Source: Streptomyces sp. CB02923 (GTDB lineage: Bacteria > Actinomycetota > Actinomycetes > Streptomycetales > Streptomycetaceae). Taken from it: 64,000 nt of DNA. A program made the position numbers and the translations under genes. The notes under the pieces are model-generated. The model was not told where the DNA came from and searched no databases. It saw only the letters and a list, made by a program, of their open reading frames with translations. The stretch covers positions 713,299 through 777,298 of the forward strand of contig NZ_LWKZ01000024.1 of NCBI RefSeq assembly GCF_001905005.1. Direction: 5' to 3'. Positions 1 through 7,732 of this stretch are shown piece by piece; positions within the stretch are counted from its first letter, which is position 1, and each line of letters starts with the position of its first letter.

Positions 1-459
1 TTCGTCAACATCGGGAACACCACGGGCGTCGCGCTGTACGGCTCGCGCGGCGGCCTGATCCTGACCTATCTGACCTTCTCCCTGCCCTTCGCCGTCTGGA
101 TGCTGGTCGGCTACTTCGACTCCATCCCGCGCGAGCTGGACGAGGCGGCGAGGGTGGACGGCTGCGGGCCGCTCGGCGCGCTGTGGCGCGTCGTCGTGCC
201 GGCCGCGGTCCCCGGCATCGTCGCGGTGTCCGTGTACGCCTTCATGACCGCATGGGGCGAGGTGCTGTTCGCCTCGGTGATGACCAACGACACCACCCGC
301 ACCCTCGCCGTCGGCCTCCAGGGCTATGCCTCGCAGACCGGCGTCCACTGGAACCAGGTCATGGCCGCCTCCCTGGTGGTCAGCGTCCCGGTCGTCGCCG
401 GGTTCCTGCTGCTCCAGCGCTACCTGGTCGCCGGGCTCACCGCAGGAGCGGTCAAATGA
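1..459 (+). CDS. Sugar ABC transporter permease, MalG type (5' truncated by window edge)
   Basis: The reading frame is already open at base 1 and ends at 459, giving about 152 C-terminal residues of an inner-membrane permease. The cytoplasmic EAA loop that docks the ATPase is clear (ELDEAARVDGCGPLGALWRV followed by a VVP turn), and hydrophobic segments lie on both sides. The C-terminus (LLLQRYLVAGLTAGAVK) is typical of MalG-like carbohydrate permeases. The stop overlaps the start of the downstream beta-glucosidase (ATGA), so the two are translationally coupled. The substrate is therefore inferred to be a beta-glucoside or oligosaccharide. The binding protein and first permease must lie to the left. 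Confidence 0.93.
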   Translation, partial: FVNIGNTTGVALYGSRGGLILTYLTFSLPFAVWMLVGYFDSIPRELDEAARVDGCGPLGALWRVVVPAAVPGIVAVSVYAFMTAWGEVLFASVMTNDTTRTLAVGLQGYASQTGVHWNQVMAASLVVSVPVVAGFLLLQRYLVAGLTAGAVK

Positions 460-1904
460 CCCGCCACGAAAGGACCCCCGTGCCCCCCACACCCCCCGTG
501 AACGAACTCGCCGCGCTGCCTCCCGGCTTCCTCTGGGGAGTGGCCACCTCCGCGTACCAGATCGAGGGCGCCGTGGCGGAGGACGGCCGCGCCCCCTCCA
601 TCTGGGACACTTTCTCCCGCGAGCCGGGCCGCATCGACAACGGCGACACCGGGGACACCGCCTGCTACCACTACCACCGCTGGCGCGAGGACATCGGCCT
701 GATGCGGCAGCTCGGCGTCAGCGCGTACCGCTTCTCCGTGGCCTGGCCGCGGGTGCGGCCCGCGGGCGACGGCCCGGTCAACCGGGCCGGGCTGGACTTC
801 TACGACCGGCTCGTGGACGCCCTGCTCGACGCCGGCATCACCCCGTACGCGACGCTCTACCACTGGGACCTGCCGCAGGCCCTCCAGGACCGCGGCGGCT
901 GGCCGGTGCGCGAGACCGCCGAGCACTTCGCCGCGTACGCCTCCGTGGTGGCCGGCGCGCTGGGCGACCGCGTCAAGGACTGGGCGACCCTGAACGAACC
1001 GCTGTGCTCCGCGTGGATCGGGCACCTCGAAGGGCGGATGGCGCCCGGCCTGACGGACCCGGCGGCCGCCGTGCGCGCCGCGTATCATCTGCACCTCGCG
1101 CACGGCCTCGGCGTCCAGGCCGTGCGGGCGGCCGCCCCCGGCGCCCGGGTCGGCATCGTCAACAACCTGAGCCCCTGCGAGCCCGCCTCGGACAGCGAAG
1201 CCGACCGCGGCGCCGCGCTGCGCGCCGACGGCCACACCAACCGCTGGTGGCTCGATCCGGTGCACGGCCGCGGCTACCCGCAGGACATGCTCGACCTGTA
1301 CGGCGTGGACCTGCCCGAACGCCCCGGCGACCTGGCGACCGTCGCGGAGCCGCTGGACTGGCTGGGTCTGAACTACTACTTCCGCAATGTCGTCGCCGAC
1401 GATCCGCACGGACCGCTGCCGTACGCCCGCCAGGTGCGGGTGCCGGGTGCGCGGCGTACCGCGATGGACTGGGAGGTGCACGCGGACGGCCTGGAGCAGC
1501 TGCTGATGCGGCTGACCGACGAGTACGGCGCGCGGCGCGTCCTGGTCACCGAGAACGGCGCGAGCTACCCGGACACGGTGGGCGCCGACGGCTCGGTCGA
1601 GGACCCGGAGCGGACCGCCTACCTGGAGGAACACCTGGCGGCGTGTGCGCGTGCGGTACGCCGCGGCGCGCCGCTGGCCGGGTACTTCGCCTGGTCGCTG
1701 CTGGACAACTTCGAGTGGGCGTACGGCTACGACAAGCGGTTCGGGCTGGTCCACGTCGACTACGCGACCCAGCGCCGTACGGTCAAGGCCAGCGGGCGGC
1801 GGTACGCGGCGCTGATCGCGGAGCACCGGGCCCGGACCGGCGGCCGGGAGCACGGCGGCGGAGGCCGGGAAACCGCCCCGGCCTCCGCCGCTCCGACCGG
1901 CTGA
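456..1904 (+). CDS. GH1 family beta-glucosidase
   Basis: A 482-residue cytoplasmic retaining glycosidase, normal length for family GH1. The N-terminal GH1 signature FLWGVATSAYQIEGA lies near residues 24-38. The acid/base glutamate is in TLNEP (E181) and the nucleophile in TENG (E366). The C-terminal FAWSLLDNFEWAYGY segment forms the aglycone site. There is no signal peptide, so it should hydrolyse imported beta-glucosides. The ATG at 456 overlaps the stop of the upstream permease, which fixes both the start and the operon. Exact substrate (cellobiose, other beta-glucosides or galactosides) cannot be read from sequence. Confidence 0.95.
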   Translation: MTRHERTPVPPTPPVNELAALPPGFLWGVATSAYQIEGAVAEDGRAPSIWDTFSREPGRIDNGDTGDTACYHYHRWREDIGLMRQLGVSAYRFSVAWPRVRPAGDGPVNRAGLDFYDRLVDALLDAGITPYATLYHWDLPQALQDRGGWPVRETAEHFAAYASVVAGALGDRVKDWATLNEPLCSAWIGHLEGRMAPGLTDPAAAVRAAYHLHLAHGLGVQAVRAAAPGARVGIVNNLSPCEPASDSEADRGAALRADGHTNRWWLDPVHGRGYPQDMLDLYGVDLPERPGDLATVAEPLDWLGLNYYFRNVVADDPHGPLPYARQVRVPGARRTAMDWEVHADGLEQLLMRLTDEYGARRVLVTENGASYPDTVGADGSVEDPERTAYLEEHLAACARAVRRGAPLAGYFAWSLLDNFEWAYGYDKRFGLVHVDYATQRRTVKASGRRYAALIAEHRARTGGREHGGGGRETAPASAAPTG

Positions 1905-1909
1905 TCGTT

Positions 1910-2356
1910 TCAGCAGCTCCGGTCGACCAGGTCGAACGACTTGTAGTGGTCGGCGGTGTAGTAGTCCTCGTTCTTCTTCTCACCGGTCACGATGCGCCGG
2001 GCTCCGCGGTCCGGGGAGCCCGGCGTCTTCACGGTGTACTCGTGGTAGTAGCCCTTGCCCTGGCTGGGGAGGATGCCTTCCCGGTTGCTGAAGACCGTGC
2101 CGTCCTTCGGGTACGGGAAGGGGCCGCCCTTGGCGATCAGGTTCAGGGTGTCGTGGGCCTGCGAGGGCAGCTTCGAGTAGCAGATGTCGCCGACCGCCGT
2201 GACGTGTGCGGCGGGGCGTGCGACGGCCGAGTGCGCCACGGGGGCGGCCGTCGCGGCGGGTGTGGCGGCGATGGCGGGCCCGCCGACGAGCAGGGCCGAC
2301 GCGAGGGCGCCGACGGCGCCGAACCGGGTGATGCGTGGGGGGATCTTCATGGACAC
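1910..2356 (-). CDS. Secreted guanyl-specific ribonuclease (RNase Sa / N1-T1 family)
   Basis: A 148-residue protein with a Sec signal (basic start, hydrophobic stretch, AIAA cleavage area near residue 31), a linker, and a mature domain close to Streptomyces RNase Sa. Recognisable blocks are DTLNLIAKGGPFPYPKDG, VFSNREGILP and GYYHEYTV. The glutamate in YYHEYTV is the expected general base, the arginines of RGARRIVTG bind phosphate, and the histidine of ADHYKSF is the general acid. Two cysteines (ICYSKLP and the C-terminal DRSC) match the family disulphide. It cleaves RNA 3' of guanosine outside the cell. The start is GTG 2356, or ATG 2350 six bases later. It converges with the beta-glucosidase five bases away. 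No barstar-like inhibitor was seen nearby. Confidence 0.93.
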   Translation of the reverse strand: MSMKIPPRITRFGAVGALASALLVGGPAIAATPAATAAPVAHSAVARPAAHVTAVGDICYSKLPSQAHDTLNLIAKGGPFPYPKDGTVFSNREGILPSQGKGYYHEYTVKTPGSPDRGARRIVTGEKKNEDYYTADHYKSFDLVDRSC

Positions 2357-2371
2357 AGCATGACGCGCGTA

Positions 2372-2385
2372 GACAGGTACCTGTC
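2372..2385. promoter_or_regulatory. 14-bp perfect palindrome upstream of the RNase gene
   Basis: GACAGGTACCTGTC is a perfect dyad lying 16 bases upstream of the RNase GTG start on the minus strand. It sits where a promoter-proximal operator or the 5' UTR would be. No regulator can be assigned. Confidence 0.4.
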
Positions 2386-2467
2386 AATGCCAAGGGGCGG
2401 ATGTTTCCCACGAGTTCACGGAAGAGAACCCGGCCGGGTGAACGGAACGTCCCGAATTCACCCACTT

Positions 2468-2498
2468 GCCTCTCAGGCAAAACTTTTGCCTGAGAGGC
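2468..2498. promoter_or_regulatory. 31-bp palindromic operator before the XRE-cupin gene
   Basis: Two perfect 15-bp arms (GCCTCTCAGGCAAAA and its complement) flank a single central base. The element ends 22 bases before the ATG of the XRE-cupin regulator, so it overlaps the expected promoter or start of transcription. It is most simply the autoregulatory operator of that regulator. It is also 112 bases upstream of the divergent RNase gene and could influence it. Confidence 0.75.
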
Positions 2499-2520
2499 GA
2501 AAGCTGGCTATACCGGATAT

Positions 2521-3150
2521 ATGAGCGACACCGCCGCCGAACCCGCCCCGGGCGAGCTGCCCGAGGACCTGCCCTCCGTCGCGCCCCGGCTGCGCGAGCT
2601 GCGGCGCCGTACCGGCCTCACGCTGGAGACCGCCGCCCGGCGGGTAGGGCTGTCGCCCGCACACCTGTCCCGGCTGGAGACCAACCAGCGCCAGCCGTCC
2701 CTGCCGATGCTGCTGGCACTGGCCCGCATGTACGGAACAACGGTATCCGATCTCCTGGGCGAGACGGCACCGGAACGGGACCCCGTCATCCGGGCCGGCC
2801 GGGCCGAGCCGTCCGAGGCGGGCGGCTGGACGTACTGGACCCTGGGCGGCGCCGGGCGGGCCATGCAGGCCCTGCGGGTGCACGTACCGCAGCGCGCGCA
2901 GGGCGACCTCGTACGGGTGCATCCGGGAGAGGAGTGGCTGTACGTCCTCAAGGGGCGGCTGCGGCTCACGCTCGGCGAGACGGCCCACGTGCTCGACCCC
3001 GGCGACGCCGCCCATTTCGACTCGCTGACCCCGCACCGCATCGCCGCGGCCACGCGGGGCGGCACGGAGCTGCTGTTCGTCCACACGCTGCTGCAGAGCG
3101 GCGCGGCCGAGCTCTGCCTCGGCGACACCGCACCGCGCCGCGGCCTGTGA
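2521..3150 (+). CDS. XRE family regulator with C-terminal cupin domain
   Basis: A 209-residue DNA-binding protein. Residues about 20-75 form an XRE/HipB-type helix-turn-helix (RLRELRRRTGLTLETAARRV, then SPAHLSRLE). Residues about 110-195 form a cupin-2 barrel (HPGEEWLYVLKGRLRLTLG, then LDPGDAAHFDSLTPHRIAA) with ligand-pocket histidines and glutamates. This architecture is typical of small-molecule-sensing repressors. A 31-bp palindrome just upstream suggests autoregulation. The gene is followed after 20 bases by a small membrane protein gene, probably in the same transcript. The ligand is unknown. Confidence 0.92.
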   Translation: MSDTAAEPAPGELPEDLPSVAPRLRELRRRTGLTLETAARRVGLSPAHLSRLETNQRQPSLPMLLALARMYGTTVSDLLGETAPERDPVIRAGRAEPSEAGGWTYWTLGGAGRAMQALRVHVPQRAQGDLVRVHPGEEWLYVLKGRLRLTLGETAHVLDPGDAAHFDSLTPHRIAAATRGGTELLFVHTLLQSGAAELCLGDTAPRRGL

Positions 3151-3170
3151 CCGAGGAAGGAACCCCCGCC

Positions 3171-3335
3171 ATGTCCGAAGACCCCACCCCCCGAACAGCC
3201 CCCGCCTCCGCCCGCAAGTACGTGGAGAACAAGCCGCCGCGCGGCGTCTACATACGCGTCTTCATCTACGTCGTGGCCACCCACGTCCTGCTGGCCTTCA
3301 TGAGCATCATCTTCATCATCGCGAAGAACCGCTGA
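3171..3335 (+). CDS. Small single-pass membrane protein
   Basis: A 54-residue protein. The first 25 residues are polar and Pro/Thr/Ser rich, followed by a conserved-looking KYVENKPPRGVYIRVF block and one hydrophobic helix (IYVVATHVLLAFMSIIFIIA) ending in KNR. The ATG follows GAGGAAGGAA by a normal distance. It is the likely second gene of the XRE-cupin operon. Proteins of this type accompany XRE-cupin regulators in other Streptomyces and may belong to the DUF6126 family, a memory-based assignment. Function is unknown. Confidence 0.72.
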   Translation: MSEDPTPRTAPASARKYVENKPPRGVYIRVFIYVVATHVLLAFMSIIFIIAKNR

Positions 3336-3342
3336 AGCGGAA

Positions 3343-3368
3343 CGCGCGGCGGGCCGGCCCGCCGCGCG
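3343..3368 (+). terminator. Perfect 26-bp GC palindrome after the small membrane protein gene
   Basis: The sequence from 3343 to 3368 is a perfect CGCGCGG... dyad with no central spacer, seven bases after the stop codon. No T-run follows, as is usual for Streptomyces hairpin terminators. Confidence 0.6.
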
Positions 3369-3509
3369 AACGTCACGGGGCCGAAACGTCCATCCACCCG
3401 GCGCAAAAATCCATTGTCCTCCGCCCGTGCCGGGTGAAACCTGCTGTCGCTCGTCGCACCCGCACCACGCCGGTTTCGCGCACCTCGTCGTACCGAGGAG
3501 GACCGAAGG

Positions 3510-5477
3510 ATGCACCGCACGCGCACCGCGGCCACCGCCGCCCTCGCCCTGGCCCTGGCCGTCGTCCCGCTGACCGGCCCGCCCGCCGGGGCCGCCGGTT
3601 CAGGCGGCGGACGGGACAGACCACCGGCCGCCGGGCCCGCCATCACCCCGGCGCCGCAGTCCGTCCGCGCCCTCGGCGGCCGGGTCACCGTCACACCGAC
3701 CGTCACGGTCGTGGCCGGACCGAAGGCCGACGGCCCCGCGCTGGAAGTCGTCGAACGGTCGCTGAAGCGGGCGGGCGCCGACCGGGTCGTACGGGCCGGC
3801 AAGGCAGGCCGCGGCCTGACCGTGTACGTGGACGGCGCGGGCGCCGCGCGGACCCTGGCGGACCTCGGCGCGCGCGGCACGGCCGGACTGCCCGCCGAGG
3901 GGTACGCGCTCGCCGTCGGCGGCGGCCGGATCGCGCTGGCCGGCGCGGACGCCACCGGCACGTACTACGCCGCCCAGTCGCTGCGCCAGCTCCTCCCGCA
4001 CCGCGACCGCCCCGGCGCCCGGGTCCGCGCCACGGCCGTACGCGACTGGCCCGCCACCCCGCTGCGCGGCGTCATCGAGGGCTTCTACGGCACCCCCTGG
4101 TCGCACGCCGCGCGCCTGGACCAGCTCGACTTCTACGGCGCGCACAAGATGAACACCTACGTCTACTCGCCCAAGGACGACCCGTACCTGCGGGAGAAGT
4201 GGCGCTCGCCCTACCCGGCGGACCAGCTCGCGCGGCTCGGGGAACTGGTGGACCGCGCGCGGGCCCGGCACGTGGAATTCAGCTACGCGCTCTCCCCCGG
4301 CCTGTCCGTCTGCTACAGCTCGGACGCCGACCTCAAGGCGCTGACCGGCAAGTTCCAGGCGCTGTGGGACATCGGCGTACGCACCTTCGCGGTGCCGCTG
4401 GACGACATCAGCTACACGGACTGGAACTGCGCCGCGGACAAGGAACGGTTCGGCACCGGCGGGGGCGCCGCCGGAGCGGCCCAGGCGTACCTCCTCAACC
4501 GGGTGAACCGGGAGTTCATCGCCACCCACCGGGACGGAGGGGCGCAGCCGCTCCAGATGGTGCCGACCGAGTACTACGACGTCCGGCCGTCGCCCTACAA
4601 GGAGGCGCTCAGGACCCGGCTCGACGCGGACGTACTCGTGGAGTGGACCGGGGTGGGCGTCATCGCGCCCGTCATGACCGTCGCCCAGGCGGAGGCGGCC
4701 CGGCAGGTCTTCGGGCACCCGATCCTGACGTGGGACAACTACCCGGTCAACGACTACGTCACCGACCGGCTGCTGCTCGGGCCGTTCAGCGGGCGCGAGA
4801 AGGGGCTGCCCGGACGGCTGGCGGGGATCACCGCCAACCCCATGATCCAGCCCGCCGCCTCCAAGATCGCCCTGTTCACGGTCGCCGACTACGCGTGGAA
4901 CGACCGTGCCTACGACGCCCGCGCCTCCTGGGCCGCGGCGCTCAAGGAGATCTCCGGCGGCGCTCCGCGCACCGAACGCGCCCTCCGCGCCTTCGCCGAC
5001 GCCCACTACGGCTCCGCGCTCAATCCCCAACAGTCCCCCGAACTGGCGGCCGCCGTACGGCGCTTCCAGGACGGCGGGAGCGCGGAACGCCTGGACCGGG
5101 CCCTGCGCGGACTCCAGCACGCACCGGAAGTACTGCGCGCTTCCCTCCCCGACCGCGGCTTCATCGCCGACAGCGGCCCCTGGCTCGACGCGACCGCCGA
5201 CTGGGGACGCGCCGCCCGCACGGCGCTGCGCATGGTCCAGGCCTCCCGTACGGGCGACGACGCCACGGCACAGCGGCTGCGCGAGCGGCTCCCGGCGCTG
5301 GTCGAGACCGCCACGTCACACGTCTACGTCGACATGAACGGCAAGCGCGTGCCGGTCCTCGTCGCCAAGGGCGTGGTGGACACCTTCGTCGCCGACGCCA
5401 TCGCCGAACACGACGGCCAGGAGCACGGCACGGCCGCCCGGCAGGACCGTACGCGGAGCGGCCCGGCCCGCCGCTGA
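3510..5477 (+). CDS. Secreted GH84 beta-N-acetylglucosaminidase
   Basis: A 655-residue protein with a signal peptide (about residues 1-30, ending PAGAAG). Residues about 45-165 form the alpha/beta N-terminal domain common to GH20/GH84 enzymes (starting AITPAPQSVRALGG). A GH84 barrel follows, opening with LRGVIEGFYGTPWS near residue 187. The catalytic aspartate pair of this substrate-assisted family is visible in VPLDDISYTD (D298, D299). A helical C-terminal region follows. It should release GlcNAc from extracellular glycoconjugates or chitin-like material. RBS GAGGAGGA precedes the ATG. GH84 proteins are often annotated as hyaluronidases; the true substrate is not determined here. Confidence 0.92.
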   Translation: MHRTRTAATAALALALAVVPLTGPPAGAAGSGGGRDRPPAAGPAITPAPQSVRALGGRVTVTPTVTVVAGPKADGPALEVVERSLKRAGADRVVRAGKAGRGLTVYVDGAGAARTLADLGARGTAGLPAEGYALAVGGGRIALAGADATGTYYAAQSLRQLLPHRDRPGARVRATAVRDWPATPLRGVIEGFYGTPWSHAARLDQLDFYGAHKMNTYVYSPKDDPYLREKWRSPYPADQLARLGELVDRARARHVEFSYALSPGLSVCYSSDADLKALTGKFQALWDIGVRTFAVPLDDISYTDWNCAADKERFGTGGGAAGAAQAYLLNRVNREFIATHRDGGAQPLQMVPTEYYDVRPSPYKEALRTRLDADVLVEWTGVGVIAPVMTVAQAEAARQVFGHPILTWDNYPVNDYVTDRLLLGPFSGREKGLPGRLAGITANPMIQPAASKIALFTVADYAWNDRAYDARASWAAALKEISGGAPRTERALRAFADAHYGSALNPQQSPELAAAVRRFQDGGSAERLDRALRGLQHAPEVLRASLPDRGFIADSGPWLDATADWGRAARTALRMVQASRTGDDATAQRLRERLPALVETATSHVYVDMNGKRVPVLVAKGVVDTFVADAIAEHDGQEHGTAARQDRTRSGPARR

Positions 5478-5581
5478 CCGTCCGGCCTCCCCCGTGCGGG
5501 GCGCGTGGAGTCCTAGACTTGCCGGTACGCAGGCACCCCGGCAGGTCCACCCCACCAGCCCGCACGCGGGGAGGCACGAGC

Positions 5582-6277
5582 ATGACCCGTGAGAAGGACG
5601 CGGCCGCTCCGGAGCGGCCGGCAGCGCCCACCGCCGAACGCCTCCTGGAGTCTGCGGTGCGCGAGCTGGCGCCCGGCGCGGAGCGCAACCCCCTGGTCGC
5701 CCGGATCGCCGCCGGTGAGGCGCCGCGTGAGGTGTTCACCGCGCTGGCCCTCGAACAGCACCAGGTCATCGCCTCCGACCGGCGCAGCTTCCGTCACCTG
5801 GCGCGGCGCGCCGACGGGGACCCGCCGGTGACGGCCTTCTTCGAGGCGCTGACCGAGGGCGAGTCGATGGCGCTCGGCGCGCTGGGCGGTCTCGCGGACG
5901 CCTGCGGGCTGGACGCCGATGCCGTACGGATGTACGAACCGCGGGCCGGGTGCCAGGCGTATCCGTCGTACGTGGCACGGCTGGCGCTGGACGCGGAGCC
6001 CGGCGACGTGGTGATCGCGCTGACCGCCAACTTCGCCGCCTGGGGCGGCTATTGCGCCACCGTCTCGCACGCGCTGCGTACCCGCTACGCCTTTCCCGGC
6101 GCGGCGTGCGCCTTCTTCGACTTCTTCGCCGAGCCCGCGGCGGAACTGACCGGACTCGCCCATGAGGCCGTCCGGTACGCCCTCGACACGTCCCGGGTGA
6201 CGCCCCGCCTCGCGCACCGTTACGGCCGGCTGCTCCAGGAGTACGAGCTGATGTTCTGGACGGCGCTCGCGGAATGA
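5582..6277 (+). CDS. TenA-like / haem-oxygenase-fold protein
   Basis: A 231-residue all-helical protein resembling the TenA/THI-4 group: conserved-looking positions include ALALEQHQVIASDRRSF, FFEALTEGESMALGAL and ALTANFAAWGGYCATVSHAL. Classical TenA hydrolyses aminopyrimidine thiamine breakdown products, but several catalytic positions cannot be confirmed by eye, so the specific reaction is left open. A TAGACT hexamer upstream near 5511-5516 could be a -10 box for its own promoter. The ATG at 5582 follows a GGGGAGG ribosome binding site. It appears monocistronic. Confidence 0.72.
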   Translation: MTREKDAAAPERPAAPTAERLLESAVRELAPGAERNPLVARIAAGEAPREVFTALALEQHQVIASDRRSFRHLARRADGDPPVTAFFEALTEGESMALGALGGLADACGLDADAVRMYEPRAGCQAYPSYVARLALDAEPGDVVIALTANFAAWGGYCATVSHALRTRYAFPGAACAFFDFFAEPAAELTGLAHEAVRYALDTSRVTPRLAHRYGRLLQEYELMFWTALAE

Positions 6278-6340
6278 CGGCCGCGCCCGGCACCCCGCAC
6301 CGGCCACAAAAGAGGGGAACCCTAATTTTTCCCAATTCCC

Positions 6341-6369
6341 TTAGCAACAGGCGCTTTCCCTGTCAGAAT
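6341..6369 (+). promoter_or_regulatory. Possible sigma-70-like promoter of the lipoprotein gene
   Basis: TTAGCA (6341-6346) and CAGAAT (6364-6369) are separated by 17 bases, within an unusually A/T-rich stretch (about 6308-6370), 32 bases upstream of the chosen GTG start. Confidence 0.45.
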
Positions 6370-6401
6370 GACCGCTCATGTCCACTGGTCAGGGGAGAAT
6401 C

Positions 6402-6845
6402 GTGAACCACCGCACCGCCATCGCCTTGTCCGCCGCCGTCATCGCCGCCGCGGGCCTCACCGCGTGCGGCGGCAGCGCCAAGAGCGGGAGCCGGCCGGCC
6501 TCCTCGCCGACGGGGTCCGCCGCTCCGTCGGCGGAGCAGGGGCAGTCCAAGGCGATCTCCGACGCGGAGGCGCGGCTGGGCATCCCCCCGAAGCCGGATC
6601 CCGCCACGCAGGCGCGCTACATAGCCGCCCTCGACGCGATTTCCCGGGACATCGTGAACGCCAAGCCGGAGCGCGCGGTGAGCCGCGGCAGAAGCACCTG
6701 CGGCACGATCCACTCCTTCCGGAAGGACTACGCCAAGCAGGTGGAGCAGACCCGGCTGCGTTTCTCCGGGACGACGCAATTCTCCACGGAGCAGGCGGAG
6801 AAGATTCTGAAGGCCGTTCACATCCACCTGTGTCCGAAGAATTAG
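6402..6845 (+). CDS. Secreted lipoprotein, DUF732-like
   Basis: A 147-residue protein counted from GTG 6402, chosen because AGGGGAGA lies directly upstream and the product then has a canonical lipoprotein signal (hydrophobic run ending LTAC, lipidated Cys). An ATG at 6378 would add eight residues. The mature part has a Ser/Pro/Gly linker and then a compact domain from IPPKPDP to the C-terminus. Two cysteines (CGTIHSF and the C-terminal HLCPKN) probably form a disulphide, as in DUF732-like proteins. Function is unknown. It converges with the RraA-like gene. Confidence 0.75.
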   Translation: MNHRTAIALSAAVIAAAGLTACGGSAKSGSRPASSPTGSAAPSAEQGQSKAISDAEARLGIPPKPDPATQARYIAALDAISRDIVNAKPERAVSRGRSTCGTIHSFRKDYAKQVEQTRLRFSGTTQFSTEQAEKILKAVHIHLCPKN

Positions 6846-6898
6846 CGGCGGCGGCGCTTTCGCGCCGGGTAACTTCCCGGCAGTCGCGGCCGTGGCCG

Positions 6899-7606
6899 TC
6901 ATTCCTCGACGGCTCCGCCCACGGCCCGCAGATGGTCGCGGAATGTCAGGGCCGGGTTCTGCCGGCGCCCGGCGAGATATGCGGCGAACTCCACCTGCCG
7001 GCGCAGCGGTTCCCCGGCCCTGATCCGGTCGGCCTGGCGGCGTTCGGTGTCCCGGATCGACTCCGCGAGGGTGCACAGTTCACCGGCACCGGCGGCGGGC
7101 AGGAAGAGCACACCGTCGTCGTCGCCCAGCACCAGGTCCGCGCGGCCGACCGTCCACTGCCCCACCGTGGCGCTGTCCAGCGCGTCGTCCGGCCTGGCGT
7201 CCAGGCGCCGCGGCCCGGTCGGCGTCGTGCCCAGGCTGAAGACCGGCAGTCCGATCTTCCGCAGGTCGGCCGTGTCGCGGTGCAGGCCCCAGACGACGAT
7301 GCCGCCCAGCCCGGCGGTCAGGGCTTCCAGCGCCACGAGGTCGCCGACGCAGCTCTCGTCGGTGCGTCCGCCGTTGTCGGCCACCAGCACATCGCCGGGG
7401 GCGGCGGTTTCCAGCGCTTCGAGGAAGACGTCGACACTGCCGGTGTGCCGGGCGGGCAGCACCCGTCCGGCCAGCCGGGCGCCCGGGGCCATGGCCCGCA
7501 GCGGCGGCGGCGCGCAGCGCACGGGTGTCCGGGCGCGCAGGCACGCGTCCGCCAGGTGGGCCGTGGTCAGGGTCGCGAACCGCTCGCGCAGCTCTTCGTG
7601 TTCCAT
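6899..7606 (-). CDS. RraA-like family protein (possible HMG/oxaloacetate aldolase)
   Basis: A 235-residue protein of the RraA / 4-hydroxy-4-methyl-2-oxoglutarate aldolase fold. Typical blocks are TTAHLADACLR at the N-terminus, GDVLVADNGGRTDESCVGDL, GIVVWGLHRDTADLRK and PVFSLGTTPTGPRR. The downstream aspartates (ADLVLGDDDGVLFLP) are the usual metal-site region. Members either aldolytically cleave pyruvate-derived acids or decarboxylate oxaloacetate; true RNase E inhibition is limited to proteobacterial RraA. The start is the ATG at 7606. It diverges from the phosphatase/GrpB gene at 7733 and lies near glyoxylate genes, which suggests a role in 2-oxo-acid catabolism, but this is inference. Confidence 0.85.
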   Translation of the reverse strand: MEHEELRERFATLTTAHLADACLRARTPVRCAPPPLRAMAPGARLAGRVLPARHTGSVDVFLEALETAAPGDVLVADNGGRTDESCVGDLVALEALTAGLGGIVVWGLHRDTADLRKIGLPVFSLGTTPTGPRRLDARPDDALDSATVGQWTVGRADLVLGDDDGVLFLPAAGAGELCTLAESIRDTERRQADRIRAGEPLRRQVEFAAYLAGRRQNPALTFRDHLRAVGGAVEE

Positions 7607-7732
7607 GCCGCTCCTCCCCGGGCCGAGGCCGACGTCCGGTGACGAGGAGCACCCGGCGCGACGAGCCACGTGAACTCCGTAGACAGTAACGCCGCCGGAC
7701 CGGCGCGGCAGGGCCTGTGACAGGCTCAGGAC

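Noticed and set aside
183..455. Extension of the GH1 gene upstream to 183
   Set aside because: It would overlap the ABC permease in another frame. ATG 456 overlaps the permease stop and gives the normal GH1 length.
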